Shown: positions 44,775 to 53,021 of the stretch, piece after piece
Layout: the number at the start of each line of letters is the position of its first letter
Numbering within the stretch: the stretch's first letter is position 1
NCBI RefSeq assembly: GCF_022808175.1
Contig: NZ_JALGBX010000040.1
Span: 1 to 55,241 of the forward strand
Length of the DNA stretch: 55,241 bases
DNA from: Streptomyces sp. AP-93
GTDB taxonomy: Bacteria > Actinomycetota > Actinomycetes > Streptomycetales > Streptomycetaceae
Reading direction: 5' to 3'
Translations under genes and position numbers: made by a program
The notes under the pieces: generated by a model
What the model saw: only the letters and a program-made list of their open reading frames with translations
Databases searched by the model: none
Told to the model about the DNA's origin: nothing

Positions 44775-44814
44775 CGATAGTCACCGATGTGATTAGTCAG
44801 TTTCTTGACTATCG
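44775..44814. promoter_or_regulatory. Triple TAGTCA half-site operator
   Basis: TAGTCA occurs at 44778 and 44794 and its complement TGACTA at 44806, giving a perfect TAGTCA-N6-TGACTA palindrome (44794-44811) and an outer CGATAGTCA...TGACTATCG repeat (44775-44814). It lies between divergent NTF2-like and PadR genes. TTGACT at 44805 could be the -35 of the PadR gene, which would place the operator over the promoter. Confidence 0.65.
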
Positions 44815-44886
44815 TGGCTCGGGCGTCCTTGAGAAGACACGTTCCAGAGAAGGCGCTGCCGCGCACGATCCCGAGGAGACCGAACG

Positions 44887-45456
44887 ATGGCTCTGCGTCA
44901 CGCCGTACTGGCGGCGCTGCTCGACGAGGAGCTGAGCGGCTACCAGCTGGCCAAGGCCTTCGGCACGGGCGTGGCCAACTTCTGGCACGCCCTGCCCCAG
45001 CAGCTCTACGCCGAACTGGCCAAGCTGGAGCGGGAGGGCTTCATCGCGGGCCGCGAGGTCGTCCAGGACACCCGGCCGAACAAGCGGCTGTTCCAGGTCA
45101 CCGACGCCGGACTGGCCGAGCTGGAGCGCTTCACCGCCGCCGAGACCAAGCCCTGCGTCATCCGCGACGACCTGCTCGTGAAGGTCCAGGCGGCCGAGTA
45201 CGTCGACACGCAGGGGCTGATCGCACAGCTCGCGGAGCGGACCGCCTTCGCGACGGCCAGGGCGGAGCTGTTCGAGAAGCTGCTGCGCTCGATGCGCGGC
45301 GAGCGGACGGAGGAGGAGTTCCTGCGCCACGGCGCACGGATCGGCCCCTACCTGACCTGCCTGCGCGGCCTGGAGTTCGAGCGGGCCAACCGGGCCTGGT
45401 ACGAGCGCACCACGACGATTCTGAACGAGAGGCGGGCATCCCGTGGAGAGCAGTGA
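44887..45456 (+). CDS. PadR-family transcriptional regulator
   Basis: A 189-residue regulator. The winged helix occupies about residues 1-85 (LRHAVLAALLDEELSGYQLA; QLYAELAKLEREGFIAGREV; FQVTDAGLAELERF), typical of PadR, with the C-terminal helical dimerisation domain after it. PadR repressors usually release DNA on binding an aromatic or toxic ligand. The divergent NTF2-like gene and the triple half-site between them suggest local control. It overlaps the SGNH hydrolase gene by 14 bases. Confidence 0.93.
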   Translation: MALRHAVLAALLDEELSGYQLAKAFGTGVANFWHALPQQLYAELAKLEREGFIAGREVVQDTRPNKRLFQVTDAGLAELERFTAAETKPCVIRDDLLVKVQAAEYVDTQGLIAQLAERTAFATARAELFEKLLRSMRGERTEEEFLRHGARIGPYLTCLRGLEFERANRAWYERTTTILNERRASRGEQ

Positions 45457-46240
45457 GCAGCGACGGCCGACCCGGTACGTGGCGCTCGGCGACAGCCAGA
45501 GCGAGGGCGTGGGCGACGGGGACGACCGCACGGGGCTGCGCGGGTGCGCGGACCGGCTCGCGGAGCTGATCGCGGTGCACGAGCCCGACGTGCTCTACGC
45601 CAACCTGGCCGTGCGGGGCCGCCTCGCGGCGGGCGTCCGCGAGGGGCAGCTCGGGCCGGCCCTCGCGCTCCGCCCCGACCTGGCCACGGTGGTCGCCGGA
45701 GTCAACGACGTGCTGCGGCCCCGCTTCGACGCCGATGAGGTCGCCGGGCATCTGGAGGCGATGTTCGCGGCGCTCACCGCGCAGGGCGCCCGCGTCGCCA
45801 CCGTCACCTTCCCCGACATCGCGAAGCTCGTCCCGCTCGCCAAGGGGGCGGCCCCGCGCGTCACCGCGCTGAACGAGCGGATACGGCAGGCGGCCGAGCG
45901 GCACGGGGTGGCCGTCGCCGACTTCGCCCGCCACGAGGCCTCCACCGACCCCCGGATGTGGAGCGCGGACCGGCTGCACGCCGCGCCCTCCGGCCACGCC
46001 ATGATCGCCGCCGGGGTCGCGCACGCCCTGGGGCTGCCCGGCAGCGACGAGGCGTGGACCCGCCCGCTGCCCGGCCCGCCGCCCGCCGCCCCGGCGGGCC
46101 TGCGGGGCGGCGCCGGGGAGCTGCGGTGGGCCGTGGGCTTCGCCGGGCCCTGGATCGGGCGACGGCTGCGCGGGCGCTCCTCCGGAGACGGCCGTACGGC
46201 CAAGCGGCCCGAACTGCTCCCCGTACGCCTGGCGGCCTGA
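45443..46240 (+). CDS. SGNH/GDSL hydrolase
   Basis: A 265-residue esterase/lipase-like protein. Block I is ALGDSQSEGVG (catalytic Ser), block III GVNDVL (Asn), and block V DRLHAAPSGHAMIA (Asp and His). The Gly of block II lies around NLAVRGRLA. No signal peptide, so it acts inside the cell. The C-terminal 60 residues are Pro/Arg-rich and less conserved. GTG 45443 overlaps the PadR gene, so the two are one operon. Confidence 0.92.
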   Translation: MESSEQRRPTRYVALGDSQSEGVGDGDDRTGLRGCADRLAELIAVHEPDVLYANLAVRGRLAAGVREGQLGPALALRPDLATVVAGVNDVLRPRFDADEVAGHLEAMFAALTAQGARVATVTFPDIAKLVPLAKGAAPRVTALNERIRQAAERHGVAVADFARHEASTDPRMWSADRLHAAPSGHAMIAAGVAHALGLPGSDEAWTRPLPGPPPAAPAGLRGGAGELRWAVGFAGPWIGRRLRGRSSGDGRTAKRPELLPVRLAA

Positions 46241-46273
46241 ACCTGGCGGCCGGAAGCCGGCGGCCGGGAGGGG

Positions 46274-47146
46274 TCAGGCGCGGCAGATGATCTCGCCGTT
46301 CAGGACCGAGAACCAGGCGTCCGGCTCCGCGCCCCAGGCGTGCCAGGCGTCCGCGACGGCCGCCAGCTGCGCCTGCGTCGCGTGTCCGCCGCCGGTCGCG
46401 ATCCCGGCGTAGGCCGAGGCCGTCGTACGGTCCGCCCACAGTGCCGACCACCACGCGGCCTCCTCCTCGGTCGCGTAGCACCACGAGGTCGCCGTGCAGG
46501 TCACGTCCGTGAAGCCCGCCGCCCGCGCCCACGCGCGCAGGCGGCGTCCGGCGTCCGGCTCGCCGCCGTTGGCGCGCGCCACCCGCCGGTACAGGTCCAG
46601 CCACTCCTCCAGCCCCGGAGTCGCGGGGTACCAGGTCATGGCCGCGTAGTCCGCGTCCCGCGCCGCGACGATTCCGCCCGGCCGGCACACCCGGCGCATC
46701 TCGCGCAGCGCCTGCACCGGATCGCCCACGTGCTGCAGCACCTGGTGGGCGTGGACCACGTCGAAGGAGTCGTCGGGGAAGTCCAGCGCGTGGACGTCGG
46801 CGGTGGCGAACTCGATGCCGGTCAGGCCGCGCTCCTTCGCGTACGCGGCGGCCTGGTCGACCACGTCCCGCGCCGCGTCCACCGCCGTGACCCGGCCCTG
46901 CGGCCCCACCAGCTCCGCCAGGTCCGCCGTGATCGTGCCCGGGCCGCAGCCCACGTCCAGGACGCTCATTCCCGGGCGCAGCTCGCCGATCAGGTACGCG
47001 GCGGAGTTCTGGGCGGTGCGCCAGCGGTGCGAGCGCAGCACCGACTCGTGGTGTCCGTGGGTGTAGACCGCGGTCTCGTGCGGGGGCTCCGTGGCCGTCG
47101 CCGTGTGAGTGGCATCCGTGGCATCCGTGGCGTTCATGGCGTTCAT
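46274..47146 (-). CDS. Class I SAM-dependent methyltransferase
   Basis: A 290-residue methyltransferase of the UbiE type. Motif I is VLDVGCGPGTITADLA, motif II AVDAARDVVDQA, then FDVVHAHQVLQHV and the post-motif MRRVCRPGGIVAARDAD. The N-terminus is a Thr/Ala/Asp repeat (NATDATDATHTATAT) coded by a tandem GCCACGGAT-like unit; the true start may be at one of two in-frame ATGs (47146 or 47137). Substrate unknown. Confidence 0.88.
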   Translation of the reverse strand: MNAMNATDATDATHTATATEPPHETAVYTHGHHESVLRSHRWRTAQNSAAYLIGELRPGMSVLDVGCGPGTITADLAELVGPQGRVTAVDAARDVVDQAAAYAKERGLTGIEFATADVHALDFPDDSFDVVHAHQVLQHVGDPVQALREMRRVCRPGGIVAARDADYAAMTWYPATPGLEEWLDLYRRVARANGGEPDAGRRLRAWARAAGFTDVTCTATSWCYATEEEAAWWSALWADRTTASAYAGIATGGGHATQAQLAAVADAWHAWGAEPDAWFSVLNGEIICRA

Positions 47147-47348
47147 GGGACATGGCTCCTTCGTCGTCGAAGTGCTGTCGGCGCGTTGGATTCACGGTAA
47201 GGGATCAGTTCGGCATCTGAGATATGCGTTTTGACATGTGGACAGCATCCTTGCGCACCAAGGGGATTGGGTGAGCGGGTGGCAGGGTGTGGTGGGGGCG
47301 AGGACAGTGATTCCGGGGGCACCCGGGGAACAGAGGACGGTGAGATGC

Positions 47349-47930
47349 ATGCCATCCATGCCGGACCCGCTGCTGGAGCGGCACGCCGAGGCGCTGAGGC
47401 TCTTCGGCCAGTACGTCCACGCGGTCTCGGACGCGCAGTGGGACGCGCCGACGCCCTGTAGCGAATGGAGCGTGCGCGACCTGGTCAACCACGTCACGGC
47501 CGAACAGCTGTGGATACCGCCCCTGGTCACCGACGGCCGCACCGTCGAGGACATCGGCAGCACCTACAACGGCGATGTCCTCGGCACGGATCCGGCCGCC
47601 GCCTGGGACGAGGCCTCCGCCGCCGCGCACACCGCCTTCGAGATCCCCGGGGCGCTGGAGCGCACCGTCCGGCTCTCGTACGGGCCCGCGCTCGGGTCGG
47701 CGTACTGCTCGGAGCTGACCGCCGACTGCGTCGTCCACACCTGGGACCTCGCGCGGGGCATCGGCGCGGACGACCGGCTGCCGGACGGGCTCGTCGAGTT
47801 CTCCCTCAAGGAGGTCATGCCCTACGCCGACGGACTGGCCGCGAGCGGCATGTACGCGGCTCCGCTGGAGATCCCGGCCGGGGCGAACGCGCAGACCCGG
47901 CTGCTCGCGCTGCTGGGGAGGAGCGGCTGA
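47349..47930 (+). CDS. TIGR03086-family metal-binding protein (mycothiol-dependent isomerase-like)
   Basis: A 193-residue DinB-like protein. The N-terminal signature PTPCSEWSVRDLVNHVTAEQ carries the first metal His, and ELTADCVVHTWDLARGIG carries the second, as in mycothiol-dependent maleylpyruvate isomerase relatives (TIGR03086). ATG 47349 is chosen: it fits the family length, and the longer frame upstream is low-complexity. Divergent from the methyltransferase. Confidence 0.88.
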   Translation: MPSMPDPLLERHAEALRLFGQYVHAVSDAQWDAPTPCSEWSVRDLVNHVTAEQLWIPPLVTDGRTVEDIGSTYNGDVLGTDPAAAWDEASAAAHTAFEIPGALERTVRLSYGPALGSAYCSELTADCVVHTWDLARGIGADDRLPDGLVEFSLKEVMPYADGLAASGMYAAPLEIPAGANAQTRLLALLGRSG

Positions 47931-48011
47931 CGCACAACGGGCGATCGTGGACGAATAACCGTATAAAGGCATGGTCGGGAGCGCGGGGACGGCAGGGAGA
48001 GGTGGCGCGCG

Positions 48012-49310
48012 GTGTCGGGGATCCAGCGCACGATGGCCGAGGGCCGTGGCCCGGTCCGCTACGGCCCGCCCGCACCCCAGCCGGGTCTGCCCGTCCTGCC
48101 CGAGCTCACGGCCGTCCTCGCGGCGGCCGCCTGGCGTTCGGCCCCCGAGCCGGCCGGCGGGGGAGTGCCCGTACGGGCCGCCGCGGCCCGGCACTGGGGG
48201 CGGCGCGGGCTGCCGACCGATCCCGACCACGTGGCCGCCGGACCCGGCGCGCCCGCCCTGCTGCTGGCGCTGCTCGGTGCGTACGGCGGCGACGTCATGC
48301 TGCCCCGGCCGTGTCCCGCCTGGTGGACACCACAGGTCCGGCTGCTGGGACGGCGGGCCTACCACGTGCCCACTCCGGCCGAGTGCGGCGGCGTACCCGA
48401 CCCGTACGCCCTGCTGGAGACCGTGCGCCGGGTGCGCGCCGAGGGCGGCGACCCGCGGGTGCTGCTGCTGTCCGTCGCCGACGACCCGACGGCGACCGTC
48501 CCGCCGCCCGAGCTGCTCCGGGAGGCCTGCGAGGCCGCCGAGGCCGCCGGGCTGTTCGTCGTCAGCGACGAGACCTGGCGCGACACCGTCCACCGGCCGG
48601 TCCACGGACGCCAGGGAGGGCCGGGCGGCCCGGGCGCAGCCGCACCCGGCGGGCCCCCGGGGTCCCACGACAGGCTCGTCGTGCTCAGCCCCGCCGAGAT
48701 GCTGCCGGACGACACCGCGGTGCTCCTGGACCTCTCGGGCGCACTGCTGCCCGCCGGCTGGCCCGCCGCCGTCATCCGCTTCCCCGGCACCCCGCACGGC
48801 ACCTGGCTGCGGGCCCGCACCCTGGACGTGCTCACCGCCACCGGCGGGTTCGTCGCGGGCCCCGTCGCCGGGGCGGCCGCGCACGCCCTCGACGAGCCCC
48901 CCGCCGTGGCGGGACGCACCGCCGCGGCCGCCGCCCTGCACGGCGCGGTGGCCCGGGCCGCGCACCGGGAACTGCTGGCCGCAGGGGTGCTGGCCCGGCC
49001 CCCGCAGGCAGGCCGCCACCTCTACGCCGATCTGACGCCGCTGCGCTCGGGGCTCGCCCGGCAGGGGGTCGGCGACGCCATGGAACTGGAGGACTGGCTG
49101 GCCGGCCGGCTCGGCGCGCCGACGCCCGGCGGGCAGCGGTTCGCGGACGAGCCCGTCGCCCCGCGGGTCCGGCTGTCGACCGGGCCGCTGCTCGGAGCCA
49201 CCCCGGAGGAGCAGCTAGCGGCGCTCACCGCGGCCGACCCCCTCGCACTGCCCCACGTACGGGACTCCCTGGCCCGGCTCCGGTCGGTCCTGGCCGGGCT
49301 GTCCGACTGA
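48012..49310 (+). CDS. Aminotransferase class I/II-like protein without any lysine
   Basis: A 432-residue protein with the layout of fold-type I PLP enzymes: GPGAPALLLALLGAYGGDVM (cofactor phosphate region), DVMLPRPCPAWWTPQVRLLG, and DETWRD, equivalent to the Asp-x-x motif that contacts the pyridine nitrogen. The expected PLP Lys is absent, and no lysine occurs anywhere in the translated protein. It therefore cannot form the internal aldimine and is probably a non-catalytic relative or binds another ligand. GTG 48012 starts it; a related metallo-hydrolase gene follows. Confidence 0.78.
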   Translation: MSGIQRTMAEGRGPVRYGPPAPQPGLPVLPELTAVLAAAAWRSAPEPAGGGVPVRAAAARHWGRRGLPTDPDHVAAGPGAPALLLALLGAYGGDVMLPRPCPAWWTPQVRLLGRRAYHVPTPAECGGVPDPYALLETVRRVRAEGGDPRVLLLSVADDPTATVPPPELLREACEAAEAAGLFVVSDETWRDTVHRPVHGRQGGPGGPGAAAPGGPPGSHDRLVVLSPAEMLPDDTAVLLDLSGALLPAGWPAAVIRFPGTPHGTWLRARTLDVLTATGGFVAGPVAGAAAHALDEPPAVAGRTAAAAALHGAVARAAHRELLAAGVLARPPQAGRHLYADLTPLRSGLARQGVGDAMELEDWLAGRLGAPTPGGQRFADEPVAPRVRLSTGPLLGATPEEQLAALTAADPLALPHVRDSLARLRSVLAGLSD

Positions 49311-49369
49311 GGGCCGCCCGCGAACCCGCCCGGAAATGCCGAATGCCGCCGGTGAACGGAGACTTCTCG

Positions 49370-50491
49370 ATGAGGGATCAGACGGACGCCCCCTCGGCTT
49401 CCCGGGCGGAGGCGGAGGCGGAGGCGGAGGCCGGGGCCGGCCCGGACGTCCCCCCGGCGGCCACGCGGGCCGGTGCCGGTGCGGGTGCCGGTACCGGCGT
49501 CGGCGTCCGGCACGCGCGGCCGCGGCCGCGGCCGCTCGGCGAACACCGGCTGTGGCCGCGCTCGTTCGCGGACCGTCTGACCACCCCGTTGCCGGGGCTG
49601 CGCGCCTTCGCCCGGCTCGCCCGCGAGGGCGCCTTCCGGCCCGGCCCCGAAGGGCTGCGCGGCATCCCGGACCTGCCGTACGCGCCGGCCCCGCTGCCCG
49701 CCGTGGCCGCAGGGACGGTGTCCGTCACCTGGGCCGGGCACGCCAGCTGGATCCTGCGGATCGGCGGACTGACCGTACTGACCGATCCCGTCTGGTCCCG
49801 GCGGATCCTCGGCACCCCGGCCCGGATGACCCCCGTCGGGGTGCGGTGGGAGGAACTGCCGCCGGTCGACGCCGTGGTGATCAGCCACAACCACTACGAC
49901 CACCTCGACGCCCCCACCCTCAAACGGCTCCCGCGCGCGACGCCGCTCTTCGTCCCGGCCGGTCTCGCGCGCTGGTGCCGGCGGCGGGGGTTCACCCGGG
50001 TCACCGAACTCGACTGGTGGGAGTCGGCCGAACTGGGCGGCGTACGGTTCGAGTTCGTGCCGGCGCACCACTGGTCGAAGCGGTCGCTGATGGACGCGTG
50101 CCGGACGCTGTGGGGCGGCTGGATGCTCAGCGCCGCCGAGGGGCGGGGCGACGCCGCGAAGAAGGTCTACTTCGCGGGGGACACGGGCTACGGACACTGG
50201 TTCGGCGAGATCGGACGGCGGCACCCCGGCATCGACCTCGCGCTGCTCCCGATCGGGGCGTACGCCCCGCGGTGGTGGCTGCGGGACGTCCACGCGGACC
50301 CGGAGGAGGCGGTGCGGGCCTGTCTGGACCTGGGGGCGCGGCGGATGGCTCCGATGCACTGGGGGACCTTCGTGCTCTCGTCGGAGCCGGTGATGGAGCC
50401 GCTGCAGCGGGTGCGGGCCGCGTGGGCTCGTACCGGGCTGCCCCGGGAGCACCTCTGGGACCTCCCGGTCGGGGCGTCCCGGGCCCTCTAG
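49370..50491 (+). CDS. MBL-fold metallo-hydrolase, NAPE-PLD/UlaG-like
   Basis: A 373-residue metallo-beta-lactamase-fold enzyme. The metal motif is SHNHYDHLDAPTL (H-x-H-x-D-H); further ligands lie in VPAHHWSKR, YFAGDTGYGHW and MHWGTF. It resembles N-acyl-phosphatidylethanolamine phospholipase D and UlaG-type hydrolases. The first 55 residues are an unstructured Ala/Glu/Gly-rich lead coded by tandem GCGGAG repeats. ATG 49370 has GGAGA eight bases upstream. It lies 59 bases after the aminotransferase-like gene. Confidence 0.9.
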   Translation: MRDQTDAPSASRAEAEAEAEAGAGPDVPPAATRAGAGAGAGTGVGVRHARPRPRPLGEHRLWPRSFADRLTTPLPGLRAFARLAREGAFRPGPEGLRGIPDLPYAPAPLPAVAAGTVSVTWAGHASWILRIGGLTVLTDPVWSRRILGTPARMTPVGVRWEELPPVDAVVISHNHYDHLDAPTLKRLPRATPLFVPAGLARWCRRRGFTRVTELDWWESAELGGVRFEFVPAHHWSKRSLMDACRTLWGGWMLSAAEGRGDAAKKVYFAGDTGYGHWFGEIGRRHPGIDLALLPIGAYAPRWWLRDVHADPEEAVRACLDLGARRMAPMHWGTFVLSSEPVMEPLQRVRAAWARTGLPREHLWDLPVGASRAL

Positions 50492-50890
50492 CCGCGGCCG
50501 GCTGCGGGCGTGCCTGCGCGGGCGAATCCCCGCAGCTCCCCTTGCCGCTGCGCGGGCGATGTCCCCGCTGCGACCCTTGCCGCTGCGCGGGCGAAGTCCC
50601 CTACCCGCCCTTCCACCGTTCCCCGGGCTCCGCCCGGACCCGTCCTGGGGCTCCGCCCCAGACCCCGGTCCTCAAACGCCGGACGGCTGGATTTGCTGCG
50701 CCCAGACCCCGCGTCTCAAACGCCGGACGGCTGGATTTGGTCGGGCGCAGTCTGCATGCGCGGCAAGCGCGAACCGAATCCAGCCGGACATAGGCCAAAA
50801 TCAGCCCCTCCGGCGTTTGAGGAGCGGGGGTCCGGGGGCTGGCCCCCGGCAGCGGCGCCGCACGTGGGGCGGGTTCCGGGACCGGCCAGG
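50492..50890. repeat. Intergenic repeat region with direct and inverted copies
   Basis: Between convergent genes lie three copies of CTGCGCGGGCGA (50514, 50548, 50583; about 35-bp spacing). Two direct copies of CTCAAACGCCGGACGGCTGG follow (50671, 50715), with an inverted relative at 50796-50821 (CCTCCGGCGTTTGAG). A GGGGCTCCGCCCC palindrome lies at about 50647-50660. This matches dispersed Streptomyces intergenic palindromes, which probably act as terminators. No gene is supported. Confidence 0.7.
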
Positions 50891-51517
50891 TCAGCCGCGG
50901 AGGCGGCGCCAGAGGGCCGGGGCCGCGCTGATGAGCACCGTGAGGGCGACCGCCACGGCCACGCCCTTCCAGGGCTCCGCGAAGAGGGAGCCGCCCACGA
51001 TGCCGATCAGGCCGTAGGTCGCCGCCCAGGCCAGGCAGGCGGGGCCGTCGCCGCGGGCGAACCGGCGCAGGGGGAGCTCCGCGAGGAGGCAGGCCAGCAT
51101 CACCGGGATGCGGCCGCCCGGGAGGAGGCGCGAGACCACCAGGACCAGTACGCCGTTCTCGTCGAGCTTGCGCTGCGCCTGCGCGAGGCGTTCCGGGGTC
51201 ACCCGCCGGCGCAGCGCTTCCAGCCACCGCGATCCGTTCCGCGAGTGCACCCCGCGCCGGCCCAGCCAGTACAGCGCCAGGTCCCCGGCGAAGGCGGCCA
51301 GCGAGGACACCCCGAACACCAGCAACAGCCCGAAGGGCAGCGAATCCTGGTGGAACGCCACCACCGCCGCCGTGCTGACCAGCGCGCCCGTCGGGATCAC
51401 CGGCACCAGCGCGCCCAGTGCCACCAGCACGAAGAGGGTCGGATAGCCGATCGCCTGCTGGGTGGATTCCGGCGGTACCTGCGCGGCCGCCTCCGCGAGT
51501 CGGGACAGGGCCCTCAC
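50891..51517 (-). CDS. DedA/SNARE-associated family membrane protein
   Basis: A 208-residue integral membrane protein. Hydrophobic segments are seen near 22-50, 60-85, 115-140 and 165-200. The DedA signature is FAGDLALYWLGRRGVHS followed by VLVVSRLLPGGRIPVMLACL. DedA proteins help flip lipids and keep membrane potential. The GTG start overlaps the stop of the MBL-fold gene by four bases, so the pair is coupled. Confidence 0.9.
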   Translation of the reverse strand: MRALSRLAEAAAQVPPESTQQAIGYPTLFVLVALGALVPVIPTGALVSTAAVVAFHQDSLPFGLLLVFGVSSLAAFAGDLALYWLGRRGVHSRNGSRWLEALRRRVTPERLAQAQRKLDENGVLVLVVSRLLPGGRIPVMLACLLAELPLRRFARGDGPACLAWAATYGLIGIVGGSLFAEPWKGVAVAVALTVLISAAPALWRRLRG

Positions 51518-52284
51518 GGCAGCCGCACCCGTTCACCGTGCGCGGGCACCCGCACCGTCACCTTCGGCGCCTCCCGCCGCGCGCACCGTACGAACTCCTC
51601 GCCCGGCGCGTGGAACTCGTGCGGCCGGACCGCGTCCATCCCGATCGGCCAGTACGTGCCCCAGTGCACCGGGACCGCGGCCGCCGGCGCCAGCAGGGCC
51701 AGCGCCCGCGCCGCGCCCGCCGCGTCCAGGTGCCCGGGACCCAGGTAGGGCCCCCAGCCGCCCACCGGCAGCAGGGCCACGTCCACCGGTCCGACCTCGT
51801 CGGCCATCGAGTCGAACAGGCCGGTGTCCCCGGCGAAGTAGGTCCGCGACGAGCCCTCGATCACGTACCCGAGCGCGGGAGCGACCCGCGGGCCGAACGG
51901 CAGCCGCCGCCCGTCGTGCCGCGCGCCGACCGCCCGGACCCGTACGCCGTCCCCCACGGTCACCGCGTCGCCCGGCACGACCTCCGTGACCTCCAGCCCC
52001 CGCACCCCGGCTATCCGCGCCAGCCCCGCCACCGCGCCCGGCGCCCCGCGCGGAACCAGCAGCCGGGTCCCGCGAGCGAGGCGGGCCAGCGAGGGCAGGT
52101 GCAGATGGTCGGCGTGCAGGTGCGAGACGAGCACCGCGTCGGCGACCGCCGCCTCCGGCGGGGGCACCGCCCCGCGACGGCGCCGCAGGTGCGCCAGCCG
52201 GCGCGTGAAGAGCGGGTCCGTGAGCAGCCGGACACCGGAATCCTCGACCGTGCACGTGGCGTGGCCCCACCAAGTGATGTCCAC
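51514..52284 (-). CDS. MBL-fold metallo-hydrolase (UlaG/beta-lactamase superfamily)
   Basis: A 256-residue enzyme beginning MDITWWGHATCTVEDSGVRL. The metal motif is VSHLHADHLHLPSL, with later ligands in AVGARHDGRR, YFAGDTGLFDSM and PVHWGTYWP. It is smaller than the MBL protein at 49370 and lacks its N-terminal lead. Likely cytosolic lactonase-type hydrolase; substrate unknown. Translationally coupled to the DedA gene downstream. Confidence 0.9.
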   Translation of the reverse strand: MDITWWGHATCTVEDSGVRLLTDPLFTRRLAHLRRRRGAVPPPEAAVADAVLVSHLHADHLHLPSLARLARGTRLLVPRGAPGAVAGLARIAGVRGLEVTEVVPGDAVTVGDGVRVRAVGARHDGRRLPFGPRVAPALGYVIEGSSRTYFAGDTGLFDSMADEVGPVDVALLPVGGWGPYLGPGHLDAAGAARALALLAPAAAVPVHWGTYWPIGMDAVRPHEFHAPGEEFVRCARREAPKVTVRVPAHGERVRLP

Positions 52285-52412
52285 CGGCCCCTGATCCCCT
52301 CCCTGGTCCCGCTGTCACGGGGTCCCGTCCGAGCCTAAAGGCTGCCCGCCCAAACCGCCCGGAACCGGGAAGACGGCCCGGACGCCCCCTCCTCCCCGGC
52401 GGCGGATCGGAG

Positions 52413-52418
52413 TAGGGT
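52413..52418 (+). promoter_or_regulatory. TAGGGT -10 box of a leaderless transcript
   Basis: TAGGGT ends eight bases before ATG 52427 and there is no ribosome site, as for the HEAT-repeat gene at 17801. Confidence 0.5.
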
Positions 52419-52426
52419 CGGGCGGC

Positions 52427-52831
52427 ATGGATGAGCTGCGCGTGGCCGCGATCGCCAGCCTGGCCCCGCTGGAGGATCTGGACACGGATCCCTTCGCCGT
52501 CGACACCCGGAGCCAGCACGCACTGTGCGCCCGCTGGGCGGCCGACCGGGGCTACGTCGTGACCCGCCAGCTGTTCGTCTACGGGCTGCGCGCCGACCAC
52601 TGCGGGCTGTGGAACGACATCGACGCCGGGCGCGTCGACCTGTTCGTCACCGCCAACCACCGGGTGCTGACCCGCGCGCTGCGCTCCGTGGGGGAATTCA
52701 CCGCGGAATGCGCACGGCGCGGCGTACGGCTGGAAACCGCCGGTCTCGACGAACCGCGCTACACCTCCGCGATGAAGGCCGAGGTGCACCGCCGGCTCTC
52801 CATGCCGACCGCCGGATACGACGGCACGTAG
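52427..52831 (+). CDS. Small resolvase-like protein
   Basis: A 134-residue protein whose central part follows the serine-resolvase N-terminal fold: CARWAADRGYVVTRQLFV, then AGRVDLFVTANHRVLTRAL and ECARRGVRLETAG. The motif with the catalytic Ser (normally Y-x-R-x-S-x-x-x-Q) is not recognisable, and there is no DNA-binding domain, so it is not a functional recombinase on its own. Its role is unknown. Transcription is probably leaderless. Confidence 0.6.
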   Translation: MDELRVAAIASLAPLEDLDTDPFAVDTRSQHALCARWAADRGYVVTRQLFVYGLRADHCGLWNDIDAGRVDLFVTANHRVLTRALRSVGEFTAECARRGVRLETAGLDEPRYTSAMKAEVHRRLSMPTAGYDGT

Positions 52832-53021
52832 CCCTCAGCAGCCCTCGCCGGCCCCCGGCGGACGCCGCCGCCCACCGTGGCAGCGCGCCGCCGCGCCCCT
52901 CCGTACGCACATCCGCCGCCCGTGTCACCCGGCCCTGCGGGCGCCGCTGTGCGAGCCTGGACACCGTGGGGACGGGGGCCCGTCGGCGCGGTGCGGGCCA
53001 CGGTGGTGAGGCGGGCAGGGC

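Noticed and set aside
50514..50594. Possible CRISPR-like array of three 12-bp repeats with about 35-bp spacing
   Set aside because: Repeats are too short, spacers are similar to each other, and no cas genes are present.
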